Below, in pieces: positions 33,635 through 42,695 of a stretch of 64,000 bases of DNA. A program made the position numbers and the translations under genes. The notes under the pieces are model-generated. The model did not search any database. It was given only the letters and a program-made list of their open reading frames with translations, and had not been told where the DNA came from. Numbering within the stretch: the first letter of the stretch is position 1; every line of letters begins with the position of its first letter. Source of the DNA: Sporosarcina globispora (GTDB lineage: Bacteria; Bacillota; Bacilli; Bacillales; Cytobacillaceae); the NCBI RefSeq assembly GCF_001274725.1, contig NZ_LGUF01000007.1:2775710-2839709 (forward strand), in the 5' to 3' direction.

Positions 33635-34789
33635 ATGGAGAAACACGATCAGCTTTTAATGAAAAGACAAAATAAAAATCTCGTTCTTGATATTTTAAAA
33701 ACGAAGTCTCCTATATCAAGGATTGATATCGCTAAAATGACGGGGATGAGCCCGACTTCCATAACACGGATTGTCAATGAGCTTCAGCTGCAGGGATACG
33801 TAAGGGAGACAGAAGCAGTTGCATCCGGTGTCGGTAGAAAAGCAACCTTGCTGGAGGTTTGCGGTGATGTGCTTTATACAGTTGGCATTGAAATTGATAA
33901 GTCCCTGCTGAAGGTTGGAATTGTCAATTATGTTGGTGAAATAGTTTCATTACATAAGAATAAAAGAAATGAATCAGAGAGTTACATGGAAACGCTTCTT
34001 AAAATCAAAGCGATCATTCGAAAAATCATGGATGAAAACGATATAGCTGCAACTAAAATAATTGGCCTGGCAGTAGGTCTGCCAGGATATATAGATTATA
34101 AAAACGGAATTGTGAAGGTATCGGATCAGCTAAAATGGAAGGATGCCAGCCTGGCTGAGGATTTGAAAAAACTCACCTCTTTTAATGTCATTGTTGATAA
34201 TGAATTAAAAATGAAAATTGTGGCGGAGAGCTTTACAGGCAAGGCAAAGGATTCGCAGAATTCCATATTAATCGGTATTGGATCAGGATTAGGTTCTTCT
34301 ATAATGCTGAATGGAGAAATTTACAGAGGTGAAACCAACAATGCAGGGGAAATTGGACATACCGTTATTGATCCTACAGGCAATGTCTGCAATTGCGGCA
34401 AAATAGGCTGTCTGGCAACTTATATTTCTGAAGGGGCAATCCTTGCTGACAGCAGGAAAGTGAAGGATATTTCTTCAATAGAAGAAGTGTTCCAATCCTA
34501 CCGGGACCGTGAACCCTGGGCATTGAACATCATGGATAGAGCCTCCACTTATATTGCATTGGCCATCAGCAATCTCCTATGCCTGTATAATCCTGAAGTC
34601 ATCATATTAAGCGGCAATACGATTGAAAAGCTCCCTGAAATAAAGCAGGCCATTGAACAAAAATGCCAATTATACATTTGGGAGCCATTGAAGCAAGCAG
34701 TGAGAATCGTTTATTCCGAATTAAGTGATTATGGGGTTGTGCTCGGAGCCGCAATACAGGCTCAGCATCTTATGCTGGAGCTGGAATAG
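33635..34789 (+). CDS. ROK-family transcriptional regulator (NagC/XylR type)
   Basis: The 384-residue protein has an N-terminal winged helix (ILKTKSPISRIDIAKMTGMSPTSITRIVNELQ, about 18-50) and a ROK sugar-binding domain with LAVGLPGYID, IGIGSGLGSSI, GEIGHTVIDPTG and the zinc motif CNCGKIGCLATY. The usual Glu after the last zinc Cys of ROK kinases is not kept, which fits a regulator without kinase activity. It probably represses the surrounding catabolic operon and is released by a sugar ligand. AAGAAGGTAGG precedes the ATG. Confidence 0.87.
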   Translation: MEKHDQLLMKRQNKNLVLDILKTKSPISRIDIAKMTGMSPTSITRIVNELQLQGYVRETEAVASGVGRKATLLEVCGDVLYTVGIEIDKSLLKVGIVNYVGEIVSLHKNKRNESESYMETLLKIKAIIRKIMDENDIAATKIIGLAVGLPGYIDYKNGIVKVSDQLKWKDASLAEDLKKLTSFNVIVDNELKMKIVAESFTGKAKDSQNSILIGIGSGLGSSIMLNGEIYRGETNNAGEIGHTVIDPTGNVCNCGKIGCLATYISEGAILADSRKVKDISSIEEVFQSYRDREPWALNIMDRASTYIALAISNLLCLYNPEVIILSGNTIEKLPEIKQAIEQKCQLYIWEPLKQAVRIVYSELSDYGVVLGAAIQAQHLMLELE

Positions 34790-34822
34790 AAATGCCATTT
34801 TACTGATAAGGAGAGAACTGAA

Positions 34823-35839
34823 TTGAAATATGCAGCATTAGTAGAGGAAGTCAGGGGAGGTATCGTTGAGAATATTCATTTTGGCATGATTTGCGGGGTG
34901 GATGATCAATATAAAACCTTTTATCAGGTTGGCGACGATGAACATTATACGTATTTTCGCTCAGCTTCTAAGCCCATTCAGGCGCTGCCCGTTTTTCTGA
35001 CGGATATAATCGGGAAGTACGGATTAACTGAGGAGGAAGCAGCATTGTTCACAGCTTCCCATCGGGGAGAGACCTACCATATTAAGGCGCTTGAATCTAT
35101 GTTAAGAAAACTCCCTGTTAAAGAAGAAGAACTTTATTGCCCTCCTTCCTATCCATTAAATATTCAGCCAAGAGAAGAGATGATCAGAAAAGGAATTCAA
35201 AAAAGGAAGCTGTATCATAATTGCTCCGCCAAACATATGGGATTTATCACCGTTTGCCGAGAATGGGGTTATCCAGTAGAGGGATACTGGAAAGAAGACC
35301 ATCCCCTGCAAAAGCAAATAATAGATATACTTTCAAATTTATCAGGCGTTCCAATTTCTGCTATACATATTGGAATAGATGGCTGCGGGGCTCCTGTATT
35401 TGCCATTCCATTAAAGAGGATGTCTGAAGTGTACCTGAAGCTCGCTTGTCCCGATCTAATCCAAGATCCACAGCTCCAGCTGGCAGTAAATAAAATGACT
35501 GCCATTATGAATAACCAGTTTAATATGATTGCATCACATCAATTTATCTGTTCCTCTTTATTGGAAGATAGAAATATTGTCGCCAAAGGAGGGGCTCAGG
35601 GTGTGTATTGCTTTGGACTAAAAAATGAACGAGTTGGATTTGCCCTAAAAGTGTTAAATGGATCAGAGGAAGTCTGGCCGAACATTGTAGCGTCTATTCT
35701 CGAACAAATTTCATACAGTAATCACGAAACCATAAAAAGACTGAGAAGCCTAAGGCCATCTGTTATTCGAAATGATGCTGGGATGGAAGTGGGTTCTATT
35801 CACGAGAAATTCCAGTCTGAGAGATTGGCTTCAAAATAA
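34823..35839 (+). CDS. Class 3 (Rhizobium etli-type) L-asparaginase-like hydrolase
   Basis: The 338-residue protein belongs to the asparaginase II family of Pfam PF06089. The active-site features known from R. etli ReAV are present: RSASKPIQ (Ser-x-x-Lys, near residue 50), CSAKHMG (Cys-x-x-Lys) and GIDGCGAP, which together hold a zinc ion and the nucleophile. The start is TTG at 34823 after GGAGAGAACTGAA. In this cluster the true substrate may be an N-substituted asparagine or a glycosylated amide rather than free asparagine; that is inference. It is followed at 35 bp by cutC. Confidence 0.87.
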   Translation: MKYAALVEEVRGGIVENIHFGMICGVDDQYKTFYQVGDDEHYTYFRSASKPIQALPVFLTDIIGKYGLTEEEAALFTASHRGETYHIKALESMLRKLPVKEEELYCPPSYPLNIQPREEMIRKGIQKRKLYHNCSAKHMGFITVCREWGYPVEGYWKEDHPLQKQIIDILSNLSGVPISAIHIGIDGCGAPVFAIPLKRMSEVYLKLACPDLIQDPQLQLAVNKMTAIMNNQFNMIASHQFICSSLLEDRNIVAKGGAQGVYCFGLKNERVGFALKVLNGSEEVWPNIVASILEQISYSNHETIKRLRSLRPSVIRNDAGMEVGSIHEKFQSERLASK

Positions 35840-35873
35840 ATTCATGCAGCGATTGAAAAGGAGATACATAAAT

Positions 35874-36560
35874 ATGCTTATAGAAGTTATTGCAGACACC
35901 CTCAGTGATGCCTTAATTGCCGAGAAAGCCGGTGCAGGCAGAATCGAACTGGTAACTGGGCTGGCTGAGGGGGGCCTTACACCAAGTTATGGCGTCATTG
36001 AAAGAGTGTGCAAAGAATTAAATATACCAGTGAATGTGATGATCCGTCCGCACAGCAGGGGATTTTGCTATTCGGAAGAAGACTTGGAAATCATGATTCA
36101 GGATATAAACGTCTGTAAAAAACTAGATGCTGCAGGGGTAGTATTTGGCGTTCTATCACCCCGCCATCAAGTGCATATCGAACATTTAGAGCGGCTAATC
36201 GCTGCAGCCGAAGGTTTGGATATTACCTTTCATCGGGCATTTGACGAAGCTGATGATCAAATTGCGGCATTGGAAATCATTATGCAGCATAAGGAAATTT
36301 CTAGAATCCTGACTTCTGGGGGAGAAAGGAGTGCTGCGGATGCAACAGGAAGGCTGCAGCAGCTAAATACACTAGCATCAAATAGCCATTTGGAAATTAT
36401 GGCGGGCGCAGGATTATCTATTGGCAATATCGAAGCATTTTTAGAAAAGGTGCCTGTAAATGAAATTCATTTCGGTACCGGAGTTCGCTTCCAATCAAGC
36501 TACGATCATCCGATTGATCCTGAAAGAGTGCAAAAGGTAAAAAAAATAATCGGTGCATAG
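35874..36560 (+). CDS. cutC: CutC-family TIM-barrel protein
   Basis: The 228-residue protein has the CutC hallmarks MLIEVIADTLSDALIAEKAGAGRIELV, TPSYGVIERV, VMIRPHSRGFCYSEED, TFHRAFDE, RILTSGG, IMAGAGL and EIHFGTGVR. The ATG at 35874 has AAAAGGAG upstream; a frame open from 35772 lies in the asparaginase gene. CutC was named for copper tolerance, but the role is disputed and the barrel looks enzymatic. Here it sits in a sugar/amide catabolic operon, which argues for a metabolic role. It is about 20 residues shorter than E. coli CutC. Confidence 0.9.
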   Translation: MLIEVIADTLSDALIAEKAGAGRIELVTGLAEGGLTPSYGVIERVCKELNIPVNVMIRPHSRGFCYSEEDLEIMIQDINVCKKLDAAGVVFGVLSPRHQVHIEHLERLIAAAEGLDITFHRAFDEADDQIAALEIIMQHKEISRILTSGGERSAADATGRLQQLNTLASNSHLEIMAGAGLSIGNIEAFLEKVPVNEIHFGTGVRFQSSYDHPIDPERVQKVKKIIGA

Positions 36561-36682
36561 TGAAAAGGGCTTTAACGAAATGCAGCCGGTTGAGTAATGT
36601 GGGATTACATGTGATGGGGTTATTATCACAATACCCATCTTATGGAATAATTACTGAACTAAATATATTGCAATTAAAAAAT

Positions 36683-36713
36683 GACAGGTACGAAGGACAC
36701 CTGTCTGTTTTTA
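36683..36713. terminator. Bidirectional terminator between cutC and the HAD gene
   Basis: GACAGGT and ACCTGTC form a perfect stem. TGTTTTTATT follows on the plus strand and ATTTTTTAATTG follows on the minus strand, so it can stop transcripts from both convergent genes. Confidence 0.8.
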
Positions 36714-36739
36714 TTACGAAAAGTCACTATAAAAATAAA

Positions 36740-37528
36740 TTAAATCGCATAAGATTTAAGAAGATAACGTTCTATAAACTTAGCTAATCCATCATTTTCG
36801 TGATGCTCTGTAACAAAATCAGCAGCTGCTTTAACCTTTTCGCCAGCGTTCCCCATTGCCACACCAGTACCGACATGACGAAGCATCTCTATATCATTGG
36901 GTCCGTCTCCAATGGCTGCGACTTCATTTGGACTAATTTGAAATTCGGCAAGTAAGCTTTTTATAGCAGACCATTTGGAAACCTCAGGAGCAACCAGCTC
37001 AAACCCGTCATTCCAATCGATGACTCCTGCTTCCGATTTAAATAAAGCGGATATTTCAGAACTTGGTGAACCTGTACGAACACTATATTTAAGAACATCC
37101 TGATAAGTTGCCTGTCTTAAATCTCCTATATACTGTGGCGGAATTTGCCCAACTTTAGTCCAATAATCGATTTCTTCATTTGTTTCCTTACAATATAGCC
37201 CAGTTGCTGTATGGATAATAACATTACATGGACTTTCTGCGGTCAGATGGTGAAAGCGTTCTTCGTTCAATCGGACGGTTTTCATTTGCGTAGCTCTTCC
37301 GGTCTCTGCATCATGAATAGCGGCGCCATTCAAACAGATCATTGGAGTTTGTAATCCGATTTCTTTATGGTAGGGAGCAGTTACTTCATAGTGTCGGCCA
37401 GTGGCTAAAAACACCATGACTCCCTGATCTAAGAGCCGATAAATGGCTTCCATATTTCGGCGGGAAATGTAGTTTGAGGCTTTAAGGAGTGTACCATCCA
37501 TATCAATAAATATTGCACGCATATTCAT
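36740..37528 (-). CDS. Cof-type HAD-superfamily phosphatase
   Basis: The 262-residue protein has the four HAD motifs: FIDMDGTLL (Asp8/Asp10), LATGR, a Lys in SKWSAIKSLL, and AIGDGPNDIEML. A C2B-type cap domain lies in the middle, so this is a Cof/YwpJ/YxeH-like phosphatase acting on small sugar phosphates, flavin mononucleotide or pyridoxal phosphate. The minus-strand start has GAGGAGG upstream. It is convergent with the catabolic operon and shares its terminator. Confidence 0.88.
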   Translation of the reverse strand: MNMRAIFIDMDGTLLKASNYISRRNMEAIYRLLDQGVMVFLATGRHYEVTAPYHKEIGLQTPMICLNGAAIHDAETGRATQMKTVRLNEERFHHLTAESPCNVIIHTATGLYCKETNEEIDYWTKVGQIPPQYIGDLRQATYQDVLKYSVRTGSPSSEISALFKSEAGVIDWNDGFELVAPEVSKWSAIKSLLAEFQISPNEVAAIGDGPNDIEMLRHVGTGVAMGNAGEKVKAAADFVTEHHENDGLAKFIERYLLKSYAI

Positions 37529-37666
37529 TTATACTGCCTCCTCATCGTTGATAACTCAATCATATCCTCTTAATATTAAAGCCACGTAAACTCAGTGTAT
37601 AGATTAGGTAATTTTTTTGAAGCAGAAGGCGCTTCTGCAGGATAATAATGTTATTCCATTCTGTTT

Positions 37667-37927
37667 GTGGCAACGTCGGTAAATTATAGAGGAAAGGGTG
37701 TGGCGACTGAACTGCTAAAAACGATTATGGATTCAACTTCATACGACGAATATGTTCTAGAGGTAGCAGATACCAACACAAGTGCCTTCAAGCTTTATGA
37801 AAAACTGGGCTTTGCAGAGTTTATGCGTATACCTCGAAAGCACAGTAAAAGAAGCGGTGTCAATAATCTTGTCTATATGAAGCTTGTGAAGATGAAAGAA
37901 GTTGATTCCCTGGGGCCGATCCTCTGA
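37667..37927 (+). pseudogene. GNAT acetyltransferase C-terminal fragment
   Basis: The readable sequence VNYRGKGVATELLKTIMD is the acetyl-CoA-binding motif A of GNAT enzymes, followed by VLEVADTNTSAFKLYEKLGFAEFMRIPRK (motif B). The N-terminal half of the fold is missing and the frame is closed by stop codons just upstream (TAATAA near 37643). No good binding site precedes the ATG at 37667. It is most likely the tail of a decayed gene. Confidence 0.65.
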
Positions 37928-38420
37928 TGTGATAGCTAAATAGATGAGTTGAGAAAACCTGATCTTGTTTATTTGATTTAAAATCTTTTATCTATAGAAT
38001 CCGCAGTAAATAGAAAAAGAATACTGTTAGAAATATTCCTCGAAAAAGGTGGTCAATAGAAAGGTAAATGTAATGACACCAATTATTCTTTGTATAGAAT
38101 TCGCTTAATAAATATTTCTAAGAAGGTGATTAATATCAATGGCATCTTTATTCAAAGAAAAGTTTGATTCAGTTGAAATATATTAATAGCGTGTTTTAGA
38201 TCAAACTATTTTTCAAAAAACACTTAGTTCATGAGTTGGAATCTTTTAAATTGTGAAGGGCTTTTAGTCCCGGTATATGAAAAAGCTATGTTTTGTTTTT
38301 ATTAACTTTCTTAAAGGAAGGTTAATGTATGTAAAAAAATGGATTATGACCTTCTAATTCCGTTCGGATTCTTCTATGATTAGTACTGTAATAAAAATAG
38401 CAGCCAAGGAGGAAATGGAA

Positions 38421-38582
38421 ATGAAAAAATGGTTATTAGCTATGATGGCAGTTTTAATGATTACAGGTGTGGCTACAGGCTGCAACAATGACGAGACTAA
38501 CACAGAAGAAACTGAAGATACGGGAACAGAAGAAGGCACTGAAGAAGGAACTGAAGAAGGCACTGAAGAGGAAACAGAGTAA
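38421..38582 (+). CDS. Small acidic lipoprotein with TEEG repeats
   Basis: The 53-residue product starts with a lipoprotein signal (MKKWLLAMMAVLMITGVATGC, Cys21). The mature part is almost only Asn, Asp, Thr, Glu and Gly, ending in repeated GTEE units encoded by a 12-bp repeat. AAGGAGG ends eight bases before the ATG at 38421, which is preferred to ATG 38415. Acidic lipoproteins like this are common in Bacillus and their function is unknown. A strong terminator follows immediately. Confidence 0.75.
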   Translation: MKKWLLAMMAVLMITGVATGCNNDETNTEETEDTGTEEGTEEGTEEGTEEETE

Positions 38583-38594
38583 TACGCAAAAATC

Positions 38595-38634
38595 AAAGAA
38601 AGTGCGCCTTTTGGAGAAGGTGCACTTTCTTTTG
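38595..38634 (+). terminator. Terminator after the acidic lipoprotein gene
   Basis: AAAGAAAGTGCGCCTT pairs with AAGGTGCACTTTCTTT (one wobble pair) around a short loop and ends in TTTTGG. Confidence 0.9.
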
Positions 38635-38941
38635 GCATTAATGCGCAAATATTTCCAAATGCTATTTGACGAGACTAGCTGTTCCGTGCTAAATTTATCT
38701 CATAATACAAAAAGGTGTGGTGAAGTATGTCGGTAGTAGGTGTCAACTAATTGTTATTAGTTGAATAAGGTGTTTATTTTCTGGTGAATGCCAGTTTATT
38801 AAGAATGCCTTTTTTCAAACATCACTTGTTTGAATACCTACTATAAGACTGCTTCCATTCTATATATTCGTGTAGCGCAGAAATTAAGACTCAAAGCTTG
38901 CTTTTGGTCATAGTTTGTTTATGCCTGTTCGAAAATAGTAC

Positions 38942-38999
38942 GCCCGCGGAAGCTTTCTGCCCAATTTCAAATTGGAGGTGGGGAAGGCTTCTAGCGGGC
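38942..38999 (+). other. Long stem-loop just upstream of the mutS-like gene
   Basis: GCCCGC (38942) pairs with GCGGGC (38994), GAAGC with GCTTC inside it, and CCAATTTCAAATTGG forms the tip. The hairpin contains GGAGGTGGGG and is followed by TATTTTATTT, so it could be a terminator, a structured leader that hides a ribosome site, or a small mobile hairpin element. The rest of 38636-38941 shows no gene. Confidence 0.6.
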
Positions 39000-39026
39000 T
39001 ATTTTATTTGGAATGAGGCAGAGATA

Positions 39027-40931
39027 ATGAATAAAATGACCTTTGAAAAATTACAATACCAGGAATTAAAGAATAGAGTGAAACAGCATTGCGTCAGCAG
39101 TTTAGGGAAGGATTTGATCGATAAATTACAGCCGAGCCCGAATATGAAAGCCGTCCGCAATCGCTTAAACGAAACAAGTGAGGCCCGAAGACTATTGGAC
39201 GCTGAGAAGCACCTGCCATTAACCGGCATTTCCAATATCACAAGCCATATTGAAAAATTGGAAAAAGGCATCATATTAACTCCAACAGAATTAAACGCTG
39301 TTTCTGATTTTTTAAGAGGCTGCAGGAAAATTAAAAAGTTTATGGCGGATAAAGAATTTTTTTCGCCAGTGCTCTACACTTATGCTCTATCTATAACTGA
39401 ATTTAGAAATATTGAAGAAGAGATCTTATATGCGATCAAAGGAAACATGGTTGATTCAGGTGCCAGCAAAGAGCTGAAACGAATCAGGAATGGGATCGCG
39501 AAAACAGAAGAGAAAATCGAAGAACGATTGAACAAGTTTTTGAGGAGCGGAGCAAATAAGGAATACATTCAAGAATTCTATATCAGCAAGATGGATGATC
39601 GTTTTACGATCCCGATTAAAGCATCCTTCAAAAATCAGGTAGCTGGATCAGTGGTCGAAACATCCTCAAAAGGATCAACCGTATTTATAGAACCGGCTGC
39701 AGTTTCAAAGCTTAATGTGGAATTGGCGATGCTAAAATCGGAGGAGTCGGTAGAGGAATATCAAATACTTGCAACGCTATCGGGTGCGATTCTTGAAGCC
39801 ATTCATGAGATCTGCATCAATATTGAATGCATCAGCCAGTACGACATGATTTTTGCGAAAGCGAAGTACAGCAAAAGTACGGACGCGATTGAACCGGCGA
39901 TTAATAATCATGGGTATATAAAATTAGTAAGCAGCAAACACCCTTTATTAGAAGGAAACATTGTCCCACTGGATTTTGAAATTGGGAAGAATTATCGAAG
40001 CTTAGTCATTACAGGCCCAAATGCAGGCGGAAAAACGGTTGTTTTAAAGACCATCGGAATCCTCACTCTAGCTGTCATGTCAGGGTTTCATATTATGGCG
40101 AAACCGGGAAGTGACATCGCCATTTTTGACAATGTGTTTGTTGATATTGGAGATAACCAGAGCATTGAGAATGCCTTGAGCACTTTTTCTTCCCATATGA
40201 AGAACATATCAGAGATTATGAGTGCTTCCACGAATAATACGCTGCTTTTATTCGATGAAATCGGAAGCGGAACTGAGCCGAATGAAGGGGCCGCATTGGC
40301 CGTTGCCATTTTAGAAGAGTTTTATCATATGGGCTGCATCACGATTGCCACAACTCACTACGGTGAGATAAAACGGTATTCTGAAATGCATCACGACTTT
40401 ATGAATGCCGCCATGTTATTTGACAGTGCCGAATTGAAGCCGTTGTATAAGCTATTAATTGGAGAATCAGGAGAGAGCAATGCGCTTTGGATTTCCCGAA
40501 AGATGAACATCCGCGATCATGTCCTGGAGCGTGCGCAAATGTATATCGAAAACAAAAATTATAACCTGGAAGCAGTAAGAGAAAACAAAATAAAAAAACA
40601 AGAACCTGAAGCGATTCAGGAAAATGACAATTATCAGTATGAAAAAGGTGACCGAGTTAAAATAATTAGCGAGGATGAATATGCCATTGTTTATGAGCCA
40701 ATAGATAAGTTTAATAACATTAAGCTATTCTTTAAAGGTGAAATAGCGGAAGTGAACAGCAAGCGGATTGAATTGGACATAAAAGCAAGCCAGCTATATC
40801 CTGAAGGTTATGATATGAATACCTTATTTACCAGTTATCAGGAACGAAAGCTGCAGCATGATCTGGAAAGAGGTTCGAAAAAGGCGCTGCGAAAGGTTCA
40901 AAAGGAGATTAGAAATAGAAAGCAGGAATAA
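39027..40931 (+). CDS. MutS2-like DNA mismatch-repair family ATPase without Smr domain
   Basis: The 634-residue protein has a MutS core and clamp region (about 1-310) and the ATPase domain with Walker A GPNAGGKTVVLKT, Walker B LLLFDEIGSGTEPNEGAAL and ATTHYGEIK. It resembles MutS2 but stops after a short basic tail without the C-terminal Smr nuclease domain (MutS2 is about 785 residues). The ATG at 39027 begins MNKMTFEKLQYQELKNRV, which matches the MutS2 start; the longer frame from 38898 runs through the upstream hairpin. It may act in recombination or ribosome rescue rather than mismatch repair. The main mutS and mutS2 are expected elsewhere. Confidence 0.85.
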   Translation: MNKMTFEKLQYQELKNRVKQHCVSSLGKDLIDKLQPSPNMKAVRNRLNETSEARRLLDAEKHLPLTGISNITSHIEKLEKGIILTPTELNAVSDFLRGCRKIKKFMADKEFFSPVLYTYALSITEFRNIEEEILYAIKGNMVDSGASKELKRIRNGIAKTEEKIEERLNKFLRSGANKEYIQEFYISKMDDRFTIPIKASFKNQVAGSVVETSSKGSTVFIEPAAVSKLNVELAMLKSEESVEEYQILATLSGAILEAIHEICINIECISQYDMIFAKAKYSKSTDAIEPAINNHGYIKLVSSKHPLLEGNIVPLDFEIGKNYRSLVITGPNAGGKTVVLKTIGILTLAVMSGFHIMAKPGSDIAIFDNVFVDIGDNQSIENALSTFSSHMKNISEIMSASTNNTLLLFDEIGSGTEPNEGAALAVAILEEFYHMGCITIATTHYGEIKRYSEMHHDFMNAAMLFDSAELKPLYKLLIGESGESNALWISRKMNIRDHVLERAQMYIENKNYNLEAVRENKIKKQEPEAIQENDNYQYEKGDRVKIISEDEYAIVYEPIDKFNNIKLFFKGEIAEVNSKRIELDIKASQLYPEGYDMNTLFTSYQERKLQHDLERGSKKALRKVQKEIRNRKQE

Positions 40932-40942
40932 TGTCTTGTATG

Positions 40943-40980
40943 AAGGTGATCTTCCACTTTGGATAGATCGCCTTTTTGTT
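40943..40980 (+). terminator. Terminator after the mutS-like gene
   Basis: AAGGTGATCT pairs with AGATCGCCTT (one wobble pair) around a 12-base loop, followed by TTTGTTCC. Confidence 0.8.
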
Positions 40981-41127
40981 CCTCTATAACGTGTGCTGGC
41001 CAAGAATAAGGCTGAATAGTTTGGTGATCTATTTAATCAGATGCAGGTTCATAGTCAGCTCAAATCACTTTTGCATTATGAAAATGTGATTATTGGATAA
41101 TATCTATCATTATTTCATGAAAATCAC

Positions 41128-42582
41128 TTACTTAGGCAAATCATTCACATCATATGCAACTTTTATGCCGGATTCGATTGCTCCTTGGATCCACGTTCGG
41201 TTTTTGGATGTATGCTCCCCTGCAAAATGGACACGCCCCTCCGGTGAAACGATACTTGGATACAATTCGGTTTCCTGTCCGGGTTCAAAGAAAGAAAATC
41301 CGCCGCCCGAAAAAGGATTCTTTCCCCAGCTAAAGGAAGCCCCCGTGACAAACTGGGTATAAACCTGATTCCCGTAAATTTCAGCCAGATTTTTTAGCGC
41401 ATATTCAATACGTGCTTCCTCCGGCTGACTATCCCAGGTAAGTGCTTCATCCGCCCAAGTATAGCTAGCGAGAAGGAGTGCAGGTCCACTTGTTCCAATC
41501 CCAAGACTTGGGAGATAGGAGAATCGAATCGGCAGGTCCGTAATGGTTTTCCCGCCCAGCTGGCCTGCTTTTTCCCAGAATCGGCTCTTAAACTCAATGG
41601 CAATTTTGGTTGCTGCCATATAATTGATCTCGCGAATGGCTCTGCGCTTATAATAGGAAAATGAATGAAAAGGCTCGACATTTACAAATCTCATAAGGGA
41701 AAAGGGGATGGTCAAAATGGCAAGGTCTCCTGTAATGATGGAAGCCGCCTTGGACTGTTGATGGGTTACTTGAATGGCAACACTGTTTGGATCCTGAACG
41801 ATTCCAGTCATTTTTTGATGGAAATGAATATCATCTTTCAATTGAGGGAGGAAAGCCTTGGGCAATCGGTCCATTCCGCCTGTAATTTCATAATAAGATC
41901 CCGGAGAAGTGAATATTATCAGCTCACGTAAAACTTCAGTTAAAGACATGCCCATAAATGCTTCCAAATCCAGAAGCACACCGATCATGTCAATCGCACC
42001 TGCTGAAAAATAGAGGTTTAATATATAGCCAAATGAATATTTTTCATATTGTTTTTCAAGAATCGGCCAATTTCTTGCCGGGTCTTTGTTGATAAAATCA
42101 ATAAAAGGCTGGAAAACTGTAAGCAGAAGTTCTTCGGCAGATTTTCCCCTTTCATTTAATTGGACGGGGTATCTTAAAATGCCCGGGTAGCGTTCATACA
42201 TATCTAGACGTGTTCTAATGCCATTAGCGTATAAAATATCCATTGGGGTACGATTAATAAATTTGTTTACAGGAAGCCTGAACTTTTTTATATATTCCAG
42301 GGTCAATGAGTGAATATCGGGAATCCGCATCGGTCCGGCATTAAAGTATAATCCATTGCTGAAAGGGGAGCGAATGGTATAAACACGTCCGCCGATTCTG
42401 TCATCCGCTTCCAGGATCGTGATCTTATGCCCGGAATCTTTTAGTAAGGAACCGGCCACCAGGCCAGCCATACCTGCACCAACAATGATGATATGTTTTG
42501 GTGATTGTGTCTTTCTCAGGCCTGTATTAATCACATTCAGCATTTGATCTGTCGTTAATTCCGGATTCTTTTTCCAATTCAT
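41128..42582 (-). CDS. Flavin amine/L-amino-acid oxidase
   Basis: The 484-residue protein has the FAD-binding dinucleotide fold [17 protein letters not shown], the following GG motif [24 protein letters not shown], and the C-terminal FAD contact [22 protein letters not shown]. This is the monoamine oxidase/L-amino-acid oxidase superfamily, close to Bacillus YobN-like enzymes. No signal peptide is seen. The start at 42582 has AGAGGGGTGACG upstream; a frame open to 42606 lacks a site. It would deaminate an amine or amino acid to give ammonia and peroxide. It lies 87 bp after the antiporter gene, behind a terminator. Confidence 0.85.
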   Translation of the reverse strand: MNWKKNPELTTDQMLNVINTGLRKTQSPKHIIIVGAGMAGLVAGSLLKDSGHKITILEADDRIGGRVYTIRSPFSNGLYFNAGPMRIPDIHSLTLEYIKKFRLPVNKFINRTPMDILYANGIRTRLDMYERYPGILRYPVQLNERGKSAEELLLTVFQPFIDFINKDPARNWPILEKQYEKYSFGYILNLYFSAGAIDMIGVLLDLEAFMGMSLTEVLRELIIFTSPGSYYEITGGMDRLPKAFLPQLKDDIHFHQKMTGIVQDPNSVAIQVTHQQSKAASIITGDLAILTIPFSLMRFVNVEPFHSFSYYKRRAIREINYMAATKIAIEFKSRFWEKAGQLGGKTITDLPIRFSYLPSLGIGTSGPALLLASYTWADEALTWDSQPEEARIEYALKNLAEIYGNQVYTQFVTGASFSWGKNPFSGGGFSFFEPGQETELYPSIVSPEGRVHFAGEHTSKNRTWIQGAIESGIKVAYDVNDLPK

Positions 42583-42652
42583 CTCGTCACCCCTCTGCAA
42601 TAGCATTCAAAGCAGTATATTCGCCTGCATGAATCACTATGTGCATAAGAAG

Positions 42653-42695
42653 AAAAGGGACAGCAGCACATTGCCTGAGTGCATACAGTCCCTTT
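42653..42695 (-). terminator. Terminator of the NhaC-type antiporter gene
   Basis: On the minus strand AAAGGGAC and GTCCCTTT enclose a smaller inverted sequence and are followed by TCTTCTTATG. The stem starts at the stop codon of the antiporter gene. Confidence 0.75.

Noticed and set aside
36560-36787. 75-residue ORF after cutC
   Set aside because: It has no ribosome site, no recognisable family, runs through the bidirectional terminator and overlaps the convergent HAD gene.
38898-39026. N-terminal extension of the MutS2-like protein
   Set aside because: The extra 43 residues are encoded by the stem-loop region and do not resemble MutS2; the ATG at 39027 gives the family N-terminus.
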